Positions 27,467 to 35,360 of a DNA stretch of 64,000 bases are shown one piece after another; within the stretch, counting starts at the first letter, position 1, and every line of letters begins with the position of its first letter. Location of the stretch: the NCBI RefSeq assembly GCF_000518485.1, contig NZ_JADR01000001.1, positions 744,001-808,000 on the forward strand. Direction: 5' to 3'. The position numbers and the translations under genes were made by a program. This DNA is from Olleya marilimosa CAM030 (GTDB lineage: Bacteria; Bacteroidota; Bacteroidia; Flavobacteriales; Flavobacteriaceae). Under the pieces are notes generated by a model. The model ran no database searches and had not been told where the DNA came from. It saw only the letters and a list, made by a program, of their open reading frames with translations.

Positions 27467-28649
27467 TTTTAATAAAGAAATCTTAGATTTAACAATTCAA
27501 GAATTTATTAATCAAAATATCAATTCCAATATATCTAAATTAGCTTTAAAAGGAATACCATTTTCGCATAATTTAAAACAAGATATAATTACACAAATTG
27601 AATCAAAAAAAAAGTGTGAAAAAAAATTACCAACTTGGTTCAATTCACAAAACATCTTTTTTCCACCAAAACTAAATATTGAACAAACCTCCTCAGAGGT
27701 CACTGCTAAATATAAAGCTGATATAATAACTGGCAATTCTATTATAGATATAACAGGTGGTTTTGGCGTAGATTGCTATTATTTTTCAAAAAAAGTAAAA
27801 TCTGTAATACATTGTGATTTAAATATAAATTTATCACAGATTGTAAAGTATAATGCGTCTATATTAAAAACAAATAACATAGAGTTTTATGCAAATGATG
27901 GTATTCAGATATTAAAATCAATAAATAAAAAAGTAGATTGGATATACATAGATCCATCTAGAAGAAATGATATTAAAGGAAAAGTTATTTTATTAAAAGA
28001 CTGCTTACCAAATGTTCCAAAGTATTTAGATACGTTGTTTGACTTCTCTAAAAACATAATGATTAAAACATCTCCTATTTTAGATATATCCTCTGGTATT
28101 AACGAATTAAAAAATGTCAAACACATACATTGTATCGCAGTAAATAATGAAGTTAAAGAACTATTGTGGGTATTAGAAAAAGGATATAACGCTCCAATCG
28201 AAATTAAAACTGTAAATATTACAAATACCGAAGAGCAACATTTTAATTTTTATTTAAATCAAGAATCTGAAGTTTTCCCGTCTTATAGTAAACCTTTAAA
28301 CTACCTATATGAGCCTAATGCTGCAATCTTAAAGTCTGGAGCATTTAATAGTGTAGCAATTCAACAAAATATTTATAAACTACATAAACACTCTCATCTT
28401 TATACAAGTATTAATTTATTAGAATTTCCTGGTAGACGTTTTAAAATTTTAAAAACGACGGACTACAATAAAAAAAATTACAAAAAAGAAATTAATTTAG
28501 ATGTTGCAAATGTTACTACAAGAAATTTTCCTGAAACAGTAGCTCAAATAAGAAAGAAGTTTAAAATTAAAGATGGTGGTAAAAACTATTTGTTTTTTAC
28601 CACCATCTCTAAAAACTCAAAAATTATAATCAGTTGCGCTAAGATTTAA
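27459..28649 (+). CDS. Class I SAM-dependent methyltransferase, THUMP-like tail
   Basis: A 396-residue protein. The SAM-binding core is IDITGGFGVDCYYFSKK (motif I) followed by VIHCDLNINLS and the DPSRRND motif (WIYIDPSRRND), which resembles N6-adenine/RNA methyltransferases such as RlmF-type DPPY variants. About 90 residues precede the core, and the C-terminal third has no recognised motif, but is often called THUMP-like in this family. Substrate unknown, most likely RNA. It overlaps the permease by 8 bp and ends 4 bp inside the convergent lipoprotein gene. Confidence 0.78.
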   Translation: MTSFNKEILDLTIQEFINQNINSNISKLALKGIPFSHNLKQDIITQIESKKKCEKKLPTWFNSQNIFFPPKLNIEQTSSEVTAKYKADIITGNSIIDITGGFGVDCYYFSKKVKSVIHCDLNINLSQIVKYNASILKTNNIEFYANDGIQILKSINKKVDWIYIDPSRRNDIKGKVILLKDCLPNVPKYLDTLFDFSKNIMIKTSPILDISSGINELKNVKHIHCIAVNNEVKELLWVLEKGYNAPIEIKTVNITNTEEQHFNFYLNQESEVFPSYSKPLNYLYEPNAAILKSGAFNSVAIQQNIYKLHKHSHLYTSINLLEFPGRRFKILKTTDYNKKNYKKEINLDVANVTTRNFPETVAQIRKKFKIKDGGKNYLFFTTISKNSKIIISCAKI

Positions 28650-29068
28650 TCTAAAGCTAAAATAATTGGTTCATTAATTTGATTAAGACTATTAATCACA
28701 ATCTCAACTTTTGTGCACGTAGCCATTTCTAAAACAATTTTACTATCTTTTATATTATTGTCAGTACCATCAATACTAAAAATTGTTTGTCCTTCATTAA
28801 AACTTGACCAAGTAGAAGATGTACCAGGTGCAACATTTAAGACTTCAATCACATTTTGATCAGTATCGATAATTGTGAAGGTATAAGTTATCGTTCCATT
28901 GTTAACTAGCCTTGATTGTGGGTCTTGGTTATCACAAAAAACAGATGTTGTAGTATTAGATATTTTTGTAGAATTATTAGTGTTTTCATCCTCTAAAGAT
29001 TCTAGACTACAACTAGTTGCTAAAAAAAATAGGCATAGACATGCCACGAATTTAAGTAGGTTATTCAT
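28646..29068 (-). CDS. Hypothetical lipoprotein
   Basis: A 140-residue predicted lipoprotein: the leader ends in FFLATSC (Cys 20). The mature part is Thr/Ser/Asn-rich, followed by a beta-rich domain (about 60-138, with two further Cys). No family recognised. Convergent with the methyltransferase (4-bp overlap). It is a single-gene unit whose upstream side is the 470-bp gap before the tRNA genes. Confidence 0.65.
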   Translation of the reverse strand: MNNLLKFVACLCLFFLATSCSLESLEDENTNNSTKISNTTTSVFCDNQDPQSRLVNNGTITYTFTIIDTDQNVIEVLNVAPGTSSTWSSFNEGQTIFSIDGTDNNIKDSKIVLEMATCTKVEIVINSLNQINEPIILALD

Positions 29069-29503
29069 TTTTTAAAATTATTATATGTAAACTTTTGCTT
29101 ACATATCGATTTGGGAGTGCAAAATTACTATTTATTTTAAAACAAAATAATTAATTTTAATATTTTCGACGAAATGCAAAAAATATTCTTAAATCATTTA
29201 AAATCAACAACTTAATTAATGCGGTGAAAATGGAATGAAAAAACACACATAAAACAAAAAAGCCTCTCTATTTCTAGTAAAGCCATATGTTAGCCCATTT
29301 TTATTCATTTAACTTTTCTTATCACAAATAATATTGTTAACCAATATTTAAACTTTAAAAAATAATAAAATGCGCAATTAATAAAGAATTTAGATAACGC
29401 TTAATGTCCCAAAATACAGTACAAAGATTAATTATTAAAAGATGTAGAAATAATTATTTATATTAAAAAAATCGAAAATACTAGAAAATAAGAAAAACCA
29501 TAT
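29069..29503. other. AT-rich gap with no gene
   Basis: No coding frame of note on either strand. The only structure I can see is the decayed terminator copy at 29250-29283 and scattered A/T runs. It separates the lipoprotein gene from the tRNA cluster. Confidence 0.6.
29250..29296 (-). repeat. Second copy of the tRNA terminator with a trace of tRNA 3' end
   Basis: Bases 29250-29283 match 29503-29536 at 32 of 34 positions. The match continues weakly into 29296 (TAGCCC against TGAGCCC, the 3' end of tRNA-Arg). The inverted repeat GGCTTTACTA/TAGAGAGGC keeps a weaker hairpin followed by T-rich sequence on the minus strand, so it could still serve as a tandem terminator. Confidence 0.65.
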
Positions 29504-29536
29504 AAAACAAAAAAGCCTCACTATTTCTAGTGAAGC
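29504..29536 (-). terminator. Terminator of the tRNA cluster
   Basis: On the minus strand GCTTCACTA-GAAA-TAGTGAGGC forms a nine-base-pair stem with one wobble pair and a GAAA loop, then TTTTTTGTTTT. It begins 7 bp after tRNA-Arg. Confidence 0.88.
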
Positions 29537-29542
29537 TTTAAG

Positions 29543-29616
29543 TGAGCCCGACAGGATTCGAACCTGTGACCGCCTCCTTAGAAGGGAGGTGCTCTATCCA
29601 GCTGAGCTACGAGCCC
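29543..29616 (-). tRNA. tRNA-Arg (TCT)
   Basis: A 74-nt cloverleaf on the minus strand without encoded CCA. The acceptor stem closes with two G-U pairs, the anticodon stem is CCTCC/GGAGG around loop CTTCTAA (anticodon TCT), and the T-arm reads ACAGG TTCGAAT CCTGT. It is the last of three clustered tRNAs. Confidence 0.95.
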
Positions 29617-29629
29617 GTAGCATTAAAAG

Positions 29630-29704
29630 TCGGGGTGGCAGGATTCGAACCTGCGGCCTCCACGTCCCAAACGTGGCGCGATAACCGGGCTACGCTACAC
29701 CCCG
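29630..29704 (-). tRNA. tRNA-Pro (TGG)
   Basis: A 75-nt cloverleaf. The acceptor is CGGGGTG/CACCCCG, anticodon stem CCACG/CGTGG with loop TTTGGGA (anticodon TGG), T-arm GCAGG TTCGAAT CCTGC, discriminator A, no encoded CCA. It lies 13 bp from tRNA-Arg and 39 bp from tRNA-Ser. Confidence 0.95.
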
Positions 29705-29743
29705 AAAAAGGTTATCAAAATAAAAATTTTGAGAAAATAATAG

Positions 29744-29832
29744 CGGAGAGACAGGGATTCGAACCCTGGGTAAGTGTTTCCACCTACGACGATTTAGCAA
29801 ACCGCTCCTTTCGGCCACTCAGGCACCTCTCC
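29744..29832 (-). tRNA. tRNA-Ser (GCT)
   Basis: An 89-nt class II tRNA with a long variable arm. The acceptor is GGAGAGG/TCTCTCC, the anticodon loop is TTGCTAA (anticodon GCT), the T-arm is CAGGG TTCGAAT CCCTG, and the discriminator is G as in serine tRNAs. First gene of the cluster. Confidence 0.95.
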
Positions 29833-29873
29833 GGTAATTATGTTTTAATGAACTTTGCAATTAATTGCGGGTG

Positions 29874-29904
29874 CAAATCTAAGATATCATCTTAAATTAC
29901 ACAA
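29874..29904 (-). promoter_or_regulatory. Promoter of the tRNA cluster
   Basis: On the minus strand TTG (29904-29902) is followed after 20 bases by TAGATTTG (29881-29874), matching the Bacteroidota TTG-N17-23-TAnnTTTG consensus. It would start transcription about 35 bases before tRNA-Ser. This is the best promoter match in the window. Confidence 0.75.
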
Positions 29905-29929
29905 CATTTTTTTGTCTTTTTTTTTAAAA

Positions 29930-31972
29930 TTATTCAGGGTATTCAATTCTTAGATGGTAAATATTTGCAAGCTTGCGCTTTAGCACTTTTTTAATGGATT
30001 CAATTTCTTTGAAAGTTATGTTTGCATTTAAGAATTGTCCATCATCTTTTTGTTTATTAATGATATTTTCGACAAAATTATCAATTTTGCTAGATGTTGG
30101 TTCTTTTAAACTTTTAGATGCAGCTTCTACACTATCACACATCATTAATATTGCTGTTTCTTTACTAAAAGGCTTAGGACCTGGATAAGTAAAGTCTTGG
30201 ATGTTTACAGCTTCGTTTTTAGCTTTTTCTTTCATATAAAAATAATAGACTTGGCTTGTACCATGATGTGTTCTTATAAAATCTATTACGCGGTCAGGTA
30301 AGTTATACTTTTTAGCTATTTCAATTCCATCTAAAACATGATTAATAATTATTTTGGCGCTTTCTTTTGGAGATAATTCATCATGACTATTAATACCTGA
30401 GGATTGGTTTTCTGTAAAATAAGTAGGGGATTTCATTTTTCCTATATCATGGTACAAAGCTCCTACCCTAACTAACATGGCATTTGCTTCAATTTCGTTA
30501 GCAGATGCCTCTGCTAAATTTGCTACATTTAATGAATGATGAAACGTTCCTGGTGCTTTATTAGATAGTTCTTTTAAAAGTTTAGAATTGGTGTCTGACA
30601 ATTCTAATAAAGAAACGTCAGATACTAGGCCAAATAATTTTTCATAAACATAGATTAATGGTTGTACAAACAATGTTGCTAATCCACATAATATAAATAA
30701 ACCAAAAGTTTCCCATTTTAAATTATCTATACTTGCTTCATGGATTACAAAAAAGGCGAAGTAAGCAATAATATAAACCAGTGTTATTTGTCCTACTGAT
30801 ATAAAAAGGTTTGCTCTTTTATATAACTCTGAAACCGTAAGTATAGTTACTATTCCTGCAATGATTTGAAGAAACATATACTCATAACTATTTGGTACAA
30901 TTGAGCCTAATAACAAAACAGTAATTACATGTGTAAACAAGCCTAATCTAGCGTCAAAAAAAGCTTTAAGTACTAATGGTAAAATGGCTATTGGTACTAA
31001 ATAAACATACTCTGAATTATAATTAATAACTAACGTTGTTAATAAAACAATTACCAATACATTAAAAAATATAAAAGTTACTTTGGTATTATTTTTATAG
31101 ACATCCAATCTATATTTTCTTATAAATAATAACAACATTAATAGAGCTAATGCGACTAACAACGTATAAGCAAAAACTATCCAATTATAACTTGACTTAC
31201 TCCAAACCTGAGATTCATACTCTTTTGATAAGGAGTTTAACACTTGGTATTTGTCATCATTAACTACTTCTCCTTTTGATATTATTAAGGTACCTTTATC
31301 AATTACACCTCTGTTGCTAGAAATCTTATCTAAAGACTCTTGTAAAACATTGTCTGTAAGGGTTTTATTGTAAATTAAATTAGACTGTATTACATCAAAA
31401 AATAAAGCTGTAAGTTTATTGGTATAGCGCAATAAATTACCTTCTTTTAATTCATTTTCAATATGATCCTTTATTTTTCCTTGTTTCTGTAATTTAGAAT
31501 ATGTTGTGGATTTTTTTTCAACATTATCAACTAATATTACAACACTGCTATTATCGTTAAGTTTTAGATCTTCATTTAAAATACCATATTGATAAAAACT
31601 ATTTAAAATAGCAACTCCCTTAGATTTTAATTGATTAAAATTGGAGATAGAATCATTAAACACTTTATTAAATGCAACATCATAATCGCTTTTAACTTTG
31701 TCTTCTACACTAATATCTTTATCAAAAAAATAGGTGGTCTGAGATTTTATAAGCTCTTGTTCTTCAGCTATTTTAAGCTTTGATTTTTGAATTGCAAAAT
31801 TAAATGGAGCGTATAAATTTTCGGTCTGCCAAGGTTTTCCTTTTTCAAAATTATACTTAAAACGTCCACTTTTAGGAAAAATAAAAACGATTAAAAATGT
31901 TGTTGTTAAAAACAATAATATTTTATAAAACTGAGAATGGTTTTTATAAATGGTATTAATTTGATCTTTCAT
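29930..31972 (-). CDS. 7TM-HD phosphodiesterase, PgpH-like
   Basis: A 680-residue membrane protein: N-terminal transmembrane helix, an extracytoplasmic 7TMR-HDED domain (about 35-250), about seven more helices (about 265-445) and a cytoplasmic HD domain with HSLNVANLAEASANEI, GALYHDIGKM, HDELSPKESAKI and THHGTSQVYYF. Family members hydrolyse cyclic di-AMP (known for PgpH). All HD-domain metal ligands appear present, so it is probably active. Divergent from the thiolase gene. Confidence 0.9.
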   Translation of the reverse strand: MKDQINTIYKNHSQFYKILLFLTTTFLIVFIFPKSGRFKYNFEKGKPWQTENLYAPFNFAIQKSKLKIAEEQELIKSQTTYFFDKDISVEDKVKSDYDVAFNKVFNDSISNFNQLKSKGVAILNSFYQYGILNEDLKLNDNSSVVILVDNVEKKSTTYSKLQKQGKIKDHIENELKEGNLLRYTNKLTALFFDVIQSNLIYNKTLTDNVLQESLDKISSNRGVIDKGTLIISKGEVVNDDKYQVLNSLSKEYESQVWSKSSYNWIVFAYTLLVALALLMLLLFIRKYRLDVYKNNTKVTFIFFNVLVIVLLTTLVINYNSEYVYLVPIAILPLVLKAFFDARLGLFTHVITVLLLGSIVPNSYEYMFLQIIAGIVTILTVSELYKRANLFISVGQITLVYIIAYFAFFVIHEASIDNLKWETFGLFILCGLATLFVQPLIYVYEKLFGLVSDVSLLELSDTNSKLLKELSNKAPGTFHHSLNVANLAEASANEIEANAMLVRVGALYHDIGKMKSPTYFTENQSSGINSHDELSPKESAKIIINHVLDGIEIAKKYNLPDRVIDFIRTHHGTSQVYYFYMKEKAKNEAVNIQDFTYPGPKPFSKETAILMMCDSVEAASKSLKEPTSSKIDNFVENIINKQKDDGQFLNANITFKEIESIKKVLKRKLANIYHLRIEYPE

Positions 31973-32098
31973 GCTTTAATCTCGTGTTTATCAAATGTAA
32001 CAAATTATAACCCTATTATTAAGTTATAATACCAAGAATAACCTAAATTTTATTAAAAAATTAGTAATTTCGTGGGACTAATATATTACACAAAAATT

Positions 32099-33277
32099 AT
32101 GAGTAAAAAAGTCGTTATTGTCTCTGCTGCTAGAACACCAATAGGTAGTTTTTTAGGAGCTTTAAGTACTATACCTGCTACAAAATTAGGAGCTATAGCT
32201 ATTAAAGGAGCTTTAGATAAAATAAATTTAAATCCTGAGTTAGTACAAGAAGTATTGATGGGTAATGTTGTTCAGGCTGGTAATGGTCAAGCACCAGCTA
32301 GACAAGCTGCAATTTATGCAGGAATCCCAAATACTGTTCCTTGTACTACAGTTAATAAAGTATGTGCTTCAGGAATGAAGACTGTAATGCAAGCTGCACA
32401 AAGTATTGCTTTAGGTGATAATGATATTGTTGTTGCTGGAGGTATGGAAAATATGAGTATGATTCCGCATTATTTACACGCTAGAACGGGAACTAAATTT
32501 GGTCCTGCCACATTAATTGATGGATTACAAAAAGATGGATTGGTAGACGCATACGATCAAAACGCAATGGGTGTTTGTGCAGATGCTTGTGCTACAGAAT
32601 ATAACTTTTCAAGAGAAGATCAAGATGCTTATGCCATACAAAGTTATAACAGATCATCTGCTGCTTGGGAAGCCGGAAAATTTGATAACGAAGTCGTTCC
32701 TGTAGAAGTTCCACAAAGACGTGGAGAACCTATTATTGTTAGTAAAGATGAAGAATTTACTAATGTTAAAATGGATAAAATACCTGGCTTAAGACCTGCT
32801 TTTAGTAAAGATGGGACTGTAACTGCTGCAAATGCATCTACCATTAATGATGGTGCTGGAGCTGTTGTATTAATGAGCGCTGAAAAAGCTGAAGAATTAG
32901 GATTAACACCTCTTGCAACAATTTTAAGTTATGCTGATGCAGCTCAAGAGCCAAAATGGTTTACAACTGCTCCTGCTAAAGCTTTACCTTTAGCAATTAA
33001 TAAAGCTGGAATAGATATAAAAGATGTTGATTATTTTGAATTTAATGAAGCTTTTGCTGTTGTTGGTTTAGCAAATATGAAAATTTTAGGACTAAACGAT
33101 TCTAATGTTAACGTAAATGGTGGTGCAGTATCACTAGGTCATCCACTTGGTTGTTCTGGAGTTAGAATATTGATTACCTTACTTAACGTTTTAGAACAAA
33201 ATGACGCTAAAATTGGAGCTGCTGCTATATGTAATGGTGGTGGTGGTGCTTCTGCTATGGTTATTAAACGTCACTAA
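32099..33277 (+). CDS. Acetyl-CoA C-acetyltransferase (thiolase)
   Basis: Condenses or cleaves acetoacetyl-CoA. I chose the ATG at 32099 (MSKKVVIVSAARTPIGSF); the frame extends to a GTG at 32072, but that overlaps a -7-like TAATTTCG (32065-32072) and adds nine residues foreign to the family. Length is 392 residues. The active-site Cys lies in NKVCASGMKTVMQAA, with the later catalytic pieces NGGAVSLGHPLGCSG (His) and AAICNGGGGASAM (Cys). NlpC/P60 follows after 9 bp. Confidence 0.94.
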   Translation: MSKKVVIVSAARTPIGSFLGALSTIPATKLGAIAIKGALDKINLNPELVQEVLMGNVVQAGNGQAPARQAAIYAGIPNTVPCTTVNKVCASGMKTVMQAAQSIALGDNDIVVAGGMENMSMIPHYLHARTGTKFGPATLIDGLQKDGLVDAYDQNAMGVCADACATEYNFSREDQDAYAIQSYNRSSAAWEAGKFDNEVVPVEVPQRRGEPIIVSKDEEFTNVKMDKIPGLRPAFSKDGTVTAANASTINDGAGAVVLMSAEKAEELGLTPLATILSYADAAQEPKWFTTAPAKALPLAINKAGIDIKDVDYFEFNEAFAVVGLANMKILGLNDSNVNVNGGAVSLGHPLGCSGVRILITLLNVLEQNDAKIGAAAICNGGGGASAMVIKRH

Positions 33278-33286
33278 AATCAACAA

Positions 33287-34036
33287 ATGCAGTTCGGAAT
33301 TTGTAATTTAAGTATTTTACCTTTAAGATTAGAACCATCTGATACTAGCGAATTAGTTTCGCAAGTACTTTATGGCGATATATTTAAGGTTTTGGAACAA
33401 CGTAAACAATGGAGTAAGATTAGATTAGCCTATGATAAATATGAAGGTTGGATTGATAATAAACAGTATTTAGAAATTACTGAAGACTCTTACAAAAATT
33501 TAAATCTAGAAACTCTGAAACTATCGTCTGATTTAGTTGAATTTGTTCAAGATGAAAATCAGCTATTAAATACGATAGTCTTAGGTTCAACTTTAAATGG
33601 GTTAAGTTTATTAAACCATACTTTTGAAGGCGTTTATGTTGAAAAACAAAATCCTAAATCTGAAATAATTTCTACTGCATTTAAATATCTTAATTCACCA
33701 TATCTTTGGGGAGGCAAAACACCTTTTGGTATTGACTGTAGTGGATTTACTCAAATGGTTTATAAGTTAAATGGTTATAAACTATTACGTGATGCCTCGC
33801 AACAAGCAAGTCAAGGTGAAGCTTTAAGTTTTATAGAAGAAAGTGAGCCAGGTGATTTAGCTTTTTTTGATAATAACGAAGGTGTTATTACACATGTTGG
33901 TATTATTATGAAAGACAACTACATTATTCACGCGCATGGTAAAGTTAGAATTGACCGTTTAGACCATAGTGGTATTTACAATTCTGATAAGCGAATGCAT
34001 ACCCATAAACTTAGAGTCATTAAAAAGATTATATAA
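33287..34036 (+). CDS. C40 NlpC/P60 cysteine peptidase with SH3-like domain
   Basis: A 249-residue peptidoglycan endopeptidase-like protein. An N-terminal bacterial SH3-type region (to about 65) precedes the NlpC/P60 domain (about 125-249). Catalytic Cys is in GIDCSGFTQM, His in THVGIIMKDNYIIHAHG. No signal peptide is evident, although many relatives are exported, so it may be cytoplasmic or use another route. Ends at a bidirectional terminator. Confidence 0.87.
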   Translation: MQFGICNLSILPLRLEPSDTSELVSQVLYGDIFKVLEQRKQWSKIRLAYDKYEGWIDNKQYLEITEDSYKNLNLETLKLSSDLVEFVQDENQLLNTIVLGSTLNGLSLLNHTFEGVYVEKQNPKSEIISTAFKYLNSPYLWGGKTPFGIDCSGFTQMVYKLNGYKLLRDASQQASQGEALSFIEESEPGDLAFFDNNEGVITHVGIIMKDNYIIHAHGKVRIDRLDHSGIYNSDKRMHTHKLRVIKKII

Positions 34037-34040
34037 TAAC

Positions 34041-34073
34041 AAAAAAAGCCTTCATTAAATGAAGGCTTTTTTT
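34041..34073. terminator. Bidirectional terminator
   Basis: AAAAAAAGCCTTCA pairs with TGAAGGCTTTTTTT around a TTAA loop. It lies between convergent genes and can serve the NlpC/P60 gene (plus) and the TPR gene (minus). Confidence 0.92.
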
Positions 34074-34093
34074 ATAACTATATAAAATACTTA

Positions 34094-35329
34094 TTACTTA
34101 TTTATGTGCGATTTAGCTTCTTTTGCTTTATCAGTTTCTCCTAAAGCATTGTATATATTAGCCAATTGCTCATATATTGCATTAGGTGCTTTTGGATCCA
34201 TTTTAATGTAATTTAATAACGTATTTGCACCATCATTAAATAACTGACCTTTTTGGTTTTTTAATTGATCATATTTTAAGTTGTCAGCTTTACTTGTTCC
34301 TAAGCTATTCATTTGCTCAATTAATGCATTACCTTCTGTAATGTACGAAGTTGATAAGTTTAAAGCAGCGTCCGAGTTTTTTGGATCTAATTCTAAAACC
34401 TTTTCAAAAGATTGTCTTGCTTTAGCTATCTCATTATTATTCATATAAACTACACCAATGTTATAATGGATAATTGGATCGTTAGGCATCTTTAAAGCTG
34501 CTTCTTGCAATAACGCTTGGAACTTGGCAGTGTCACCTAATTTGTTATAAATGTTAGCTTCACTAATAATTAAATTAACATCATCAGGATTGTTCTTTTT
34601 TGCTGTAGCAATCGCCTCTAATGCTTTATCGTTTTCACCTTTATTAACGTATATTAAAGCAATGTTTTTAGTAATTTCACCAGCCTTAGATTCTGTTGTT
34701 CTTTCACCTGGATTTTCATGAGTTCCTAATTTAACATAATTATCTCTGGTGTTTTTATCTAAAATTTCTTCCTCACCATTAACTTTGTTTGTTGCAAAAT
34801 ACTCTGTACCAACACCTGTATAACCCAAATCATTAAGTTGTAAATAGTATTTTAAAGCACCATCCATATCTTGATTATTAATCGCACTAGATGCTGCATA
34901 ATACAAGTACACTTGCTCTTCATTATTTACATTGTATAGGTTTTCAAATGCTTTTGCAGCTTTACCAAACTCTTTAGTTGTAAAATAACCATTTGCTTTA
35001 GTTAATAAGTCATTTTCAATATCTCTTCTTAACATAGTAACCTCGTTATTATTTTGAGATACTTTGTCTAAAAACGACGTTGCTTTTAAAACATCTTCTG
35101 ATCCAGACGTTCCGTTTGCAAAATATGCAGTTGCTGCAGCTATATAATACTTATCCTTTAATTTATCATCCATTGACCCTGTCATAGACTCTAATTGCGT
35201 GATTAAGCTTTTAGCTTCAGCATAATTATTCTTATTTACTGCCTTTTCTAATGCTTTAATTTCTTTTTTCTGAGCAAAAGAAAATACTGTTACAAGTAAT
35301 GCTATCGCAAGAATTAATTGTTTTTTCAT
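34094..35329 (-). CDS. Secreted tetratricopeptide repeat protein
   Basis: A 411-residue protein with signal peptide (cleavage after SFAQ, residue 20) and several TPR units, the clearest at about 290-340 (PIIHYNIGVVYMNNNEIAKA). It is probably a periplasmic scaffold. Located 31 bp after gyrA on the same strand. No enzymatic motif. Confidence 0.82.
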   Translation of the reverse strand: MKKQLILAIALLVTVFSFAQKKEIKALEKAVNKNNYAEAKSLITQLESMTGSMDDKLKDKYYIAAATAYFANGTSGSEDVLKATSFLDKVSQNNNEVTMLRRDIENDLLTKANGYFTTKEFGKAAKAFENLYNVNNEEQVYLYYAASSAINNQDMDGALKYYLQLNDLGYTGVGTEYFATNKVNGEEEILDKNTRDNYVKLGTHENPGERTTESKAGEITKNIALIYVNKGENDKALEAIATAKKNNPDDVNLIISEANIYNKLGDTAKFQALLQEAALKMPNDPIIHYNIGVVYMNNNEIAKARQSFEKVLELDPKNSDAALNLSTSYITEGNALIEQMNSLGTSKADNLKYDQLKNQKGQLFNDGANTLLNYIKMDPKAPNAIYEQLANIYNALGETDKAKEAKSHINK

Positions 35330-35360
35330 TATTAGTTTTTTTTAATTGTTAAATTTTAAA

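Noticed and set aside
29542-29895. Open plus-strand frame resembling proteins with TGFEPVTASLEGRC and GFEPAAS repeats
   Set aside because: It is the antisense read-through of three tRNA genes; the repeats are the complementary T-arms (GGTTCGAATCC).
32072-32098. GTG start for the thiolase
   Set aside because: The extension overlaps a promoter-like box and is absent from the family pattern; ATG 32099 is preferred.
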